Part shown: in pieces, positions 61,840 through 64,000 of the stretch
Layout of the letters: each line of letters starts with the position of its first letter
Position numbering within the stretch: the stretch's first letter is position 1
NCBI GenBank assembly: GCA_049614485.1
Contig: JBMZDR010000004.1
Span: forward strand, 1 to 64,000
Direction: 5' to 3'
Length of the DNA: 64,000 nucleotides
Source: GCA-2733415 sp049614485
Lineage (GTDB): Bacteria > Bacteroidota > Bacteroidia > Flavobacteriales > Flavobacteriaceae
Made by a program: the position numbers and the translations under genes
The notes under the pieces: generated by a model
Databases searched by the model: none
Told to the model about the DNA's origin: nothing
Seen by the model: only the letters and a program-made list of their open reading frames with translations

Positions 61840-64000
61840 TTAATGAGCTTCTAGCCAATTTTGACCTTCTCCCACTTCAACATCTAAAGGGACTAACATC
61901 TGAAATGCATTTTCCATTTCATATTTAACCATTGCTTTTAAACGGTCTTCTTCGTTTTTAGCAACATCAAAAACCAATTCATCATGCACTTGAAGCAGCA
62001 TTTTTGAAGTGTAATTCTCTGTTTTTAATTTTGAATGAATACGAATCATGGCTAATTTGATAATATCAGCAGCGCTCCCTTGAATTGGTGCGTTTACTGC
62101 ATTGCGCTCATCACCAGCGCGCACAATAGCATTTTGTGAATTGATGTTTTTCAAATACCTCCGGCGGTTTGAAATAGTTTCTACGTAGCCATTATCTCTC
62201 GCTAGATCTACTTGATTGGACATGTAGGCTTTTAATTTCGGATAGGTTTTGTAATAGTTGTCAATCAGTTCTTTAGCTTCTTTACGAGATATTTTCTGTT
62301 GTTGTGCCAAAGTAAATGCGCCTTGTCCATAAATAATTCCGAAGTTTACAGCCTTGGCGTTACTACGTTGTTCACGTGTCACGTCTTCAAGTGGTACATC
62401 AAACACTTTTGCGGCTGTCGCAGCGTGAATATCATCTCCTTTAATAAAAGATTCAATCATGTTGTCATCTTCGCTTAAAGCGGCTATAATTCGCAATTCA
62501 ATTTGAGAATAATCTGCAGCAACTAAAATATGATTACCGTCTTTTGGGACGAAAGCTTTACGCACTTGGCGTCCACGTTCCGTTCTAATCGGGATGTTTT
62601 GTAAATTTGGGTTATTAGAACTTAAACGCCCAGTAGCAGCAACGGCTTGATGGTAATCCGTGTGAATTCTGTTTGTCTTAGCGTTTACTTGGTTTGGTAA
62701 AGCATCAACATACGTGTTTTGTAATTTAATCAAACTTCGCCACGCTAAAATATCTTGTATAATTTGATGCTCATCTAATTTACTTAATACATCTTCAGAT
62801 GTAGAATACTGCCCAGTTTTAGTTTTTTTAGGTTTGTCAACTAGTTTTAAATCTTCAAATAACACAACACCTAATTGTTTAGGGGATGCCAAATTAAACT
62901 CTTTATCTGCAGTTTTGTAAATAGCAGTTTCTAATGCTTTAATATCTTTTGATAAATCATCAGATAAACTATTTAAAAATTCAACATCAACATTGATACC
63001 TTCTAATTCCATAGCGGTAAGCACAGGAACCAATGGCATTTCAATGTCATTAAATAACTTTTTAGTATCGGTTTCAATTAATTTTTCTTGAAACAATTGC
63101 TTTAACTGGAATGTCACATCTGCATCTTCTACGGCATATTCAGTTTGCTCGTTTAAAGGCACTGTTCTGAATGATTTCTGATTCTTACCTTTTTTACCAA
63201 TCAAACTCTCTATAGAAATAGGTTGGTAATTCAAGTAAGTTTCAGATAACACATCCATATTATGACGCATGTCTGGATTGATTAAATAATGCGCCAACAT
63301 GGTGTCAAATAATGGCCCATTAACTGGCATGTTATAGTTGTTTAAAACCTTAATATCATATTTGATGTTGTGCGCAATTTTTTCAATGTGTTCTGCTTCA
63401 AAAAATGGTCTGAATTCTTCAATAAGTTCCTGAGTTTTTTCTTGATCTTCAGGAAACGGAATGTAATAGCCCTTGTTGGCTTCCCAAGAAAATGAAATCC
63501 CTACTAACTCAGCTTCAAAGGTGTTTAGGCTTGTTGTTTCCGTATCAAAACATACTGAAGTTTGCTTCGTTAATTGTTGAAGGAATAATTTTCTTGCAAA
63601 ATCAGTGTCGATAAACTGATACACATGTGGGGTGTTTTCTGCGGTTTTGTATCCTGAAACTATAGTGTTGTCTTCAGAATTAGTATTGCCGCCAAATAAA
63701 GAAAATTGCGACTCAGTTGAAGGTTTTGATTCGTTTTTAGCGCCTGTCTTTTCAGTAATTTCTACTGATTTATTAATGGCTTTTTCTAAGCCGTATATTT
63801 TTTCAAAGGTGGTTTGTAAACGTCTAAATTCTAATTCTTGAAATAATGTAGTAACATCTTCGGCATTTGGTTTAGATACATAAAAGTCTTCTGCATTAAA
63901 CTCAACAGGGCAATCTAGCAATATGGTTGCTAGTTTTTTTGATAGTAATCCCAATTCTGCATTAGCTTCTACTTTTTCTTTCATTTTCCCTTTAAGGTCT
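61840..64000 (-). CDS. polA: DNA polymerase I, 5' end outside window
   Basis: The frame remains open from the stop at 61840 to the right edge. A methionine at 63984 is internal, because the upstream residues DLKGK continue the family sequence (DLKGKMKEKVE), so the N-terminal 5'-3' exonuclease lies beyond 64000. Visible: a 3'-5' exonuclease domain with CFDTETTSLN and NIKYDIKVLN, a thumb-to-palm region with AAVAATGRLSSNNPNLQNIPIR, VAADYSQIELRIIA (motif A), RSNAKAVNFGIIYGQG (motif B) and LQVHDELVF (motif C). Replication and repair polymerase; proofreading residues look intact, unlike E. coli-type variants that have lost it. Confidence 0.97.
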   Translation of the reverse strand, partial: DLKGKMKEKVEANAELGLLSKKLATILLDCPVEFNAEDFYVSKPNAEDVTTLFQELEFRRLQTTFEKIYGLEKAINKSVEITEKTGAKNESKPSTESQFSLFGGNTNSEDNTIVSGYKTAENTPHVYQFIDTDFARKLFLQQLTKQTSVCFDTETTSLNTFEAELVGISFSWEANKGYYIPFPEDQEKTQELIEEFRPFFEAEHIEKIAHNIKYDIKVLNNYNMPVNGPLFDTMLAHYLINPDMRHNMDVLSETYLNYQPISIESLIGKKGKNQKSFRTVPLNEQTEYAVEDADVTFQLKQLFQEKLIETDTKKLFNDIEMPLVPVLTAMELEGINVDVEFLNSLSDDLSKDIKALETAIYKTADKEFNLASPKQLGVVLFEDLKLVDKPKKTKTGQYSTSEDVLSKLDEHQIIQDILAWRSLIKLQNTYVDALPNQVNAKTNRIHTDYHQAVAATGRLSSNNPNLQNIPIRTERGRQVRKAFVPKDGNHILVAADYSQIELRIIAALSEDDNMIESFIKGDDIHAATAAKVFDVPLEDVTREQRSNAKAVNFGIIYGQGAFTLAQQQKISRKEAKELIDNYYKTYPKLKAYMSNQVDLARDNGYVETISNRRRYLKNINSQNAIVRAGDERNAVNAPIQGSAADIIKLAMIRIHSKLKTENYTSKMLLQVHDELVFDVAKNEEDRLKAMVKYEMENAFQMLVPLDVEVGEGQNWLEAH

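Noticed and set aside
63982..64000. Methionine at 63984 as the polA start
   Set aside because: The frame is open through the window edge and upstream residues DLKGK match the family sequence; the N-terminal exonuclease is simply outside the window.

Overview
The window is AT-rich chromosomal DNA from a member of the Bacteroidota, almost certainly a (probably marine) Flavobacteriaceae. Evidence: type IX secretion (T9SS) sorting domains of both type A and type B, a PorP/SprF-family protein beside an OmpA/PD40 protein, promoter-like TAnnTTTG boxes, HisKA_2 kinases with TPR sensors, a DUF6428-type ars operon, a bifunctional OlsF-type ornithine lipid synthase and an exported sulfatase. No tRNA, rRNA, CRISPR array, prophage or insertion sequence was recognised. 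The genus cannot be fixed from the sequence alone.

Layout. 1-19146 (all minus strand) is a cell-surface region: a partial large secreted protein with four 198-bp repeats, an OmpA/PD40 lipid-side protein, a PorP/SprF protein, a 2446-residue type B T9SS adhesin, a TPR membrane protein overlapping a TPR-AraC regulator, and a 1004-residue type A T9SS protein. The two adhesin genes whose starts lie at 12931 and 19146 share a 46-bp upstream element (38/46 identical). 19851-26413 (plus) is a compact envelope cluster: D15-type beta barrel, arylsulfatase, HAD-type lipoprotein phosphatase, DUF2490 protein, a lipoprotein formylglycine-generating enzyme (FGE) with both catalytic cysteines, and an HdeD-type membrane protein. 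26820-35429 holds a DUF4377-META-META lipoprotein and an RND efflux operon (adaptor, pump, outer membrane factor, TetR) followed by an AraC regulator.

35533-43923 is mostly housekeeping: TerB-like protein, fructose-1,6-bisphosphatase, GNAT, aspartate kinase, OlsF, a short ars operon lacking an efflux pump, TM2, VOC and a D-2-hydroxyacid dehydrogenase. 44084-56879 has an M36 T9SS protease, dxs, tadA, a TPR/NAD-epimerase/M28 peptidase operon, a zinc-ribbon and a DUF1287 protein, a short SSB without an acidic tail, a saccharopine-dehydrogenase-like enzyme and DUF423. 56953-64000 has ATP-dependent PEP carboxykinase, two tandem HisKA_2 histidine kinases with different sensors, and the 3' two thirds of polA, which runs off the window end.

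The most interesting items are the exported sulfatase-FGE-phosphatase cluster, which has no polysaccharide-utilisation genes around it, and the shared upstream element that may coordinate two surface adhesins next to a membrane-bound AraC regulator.
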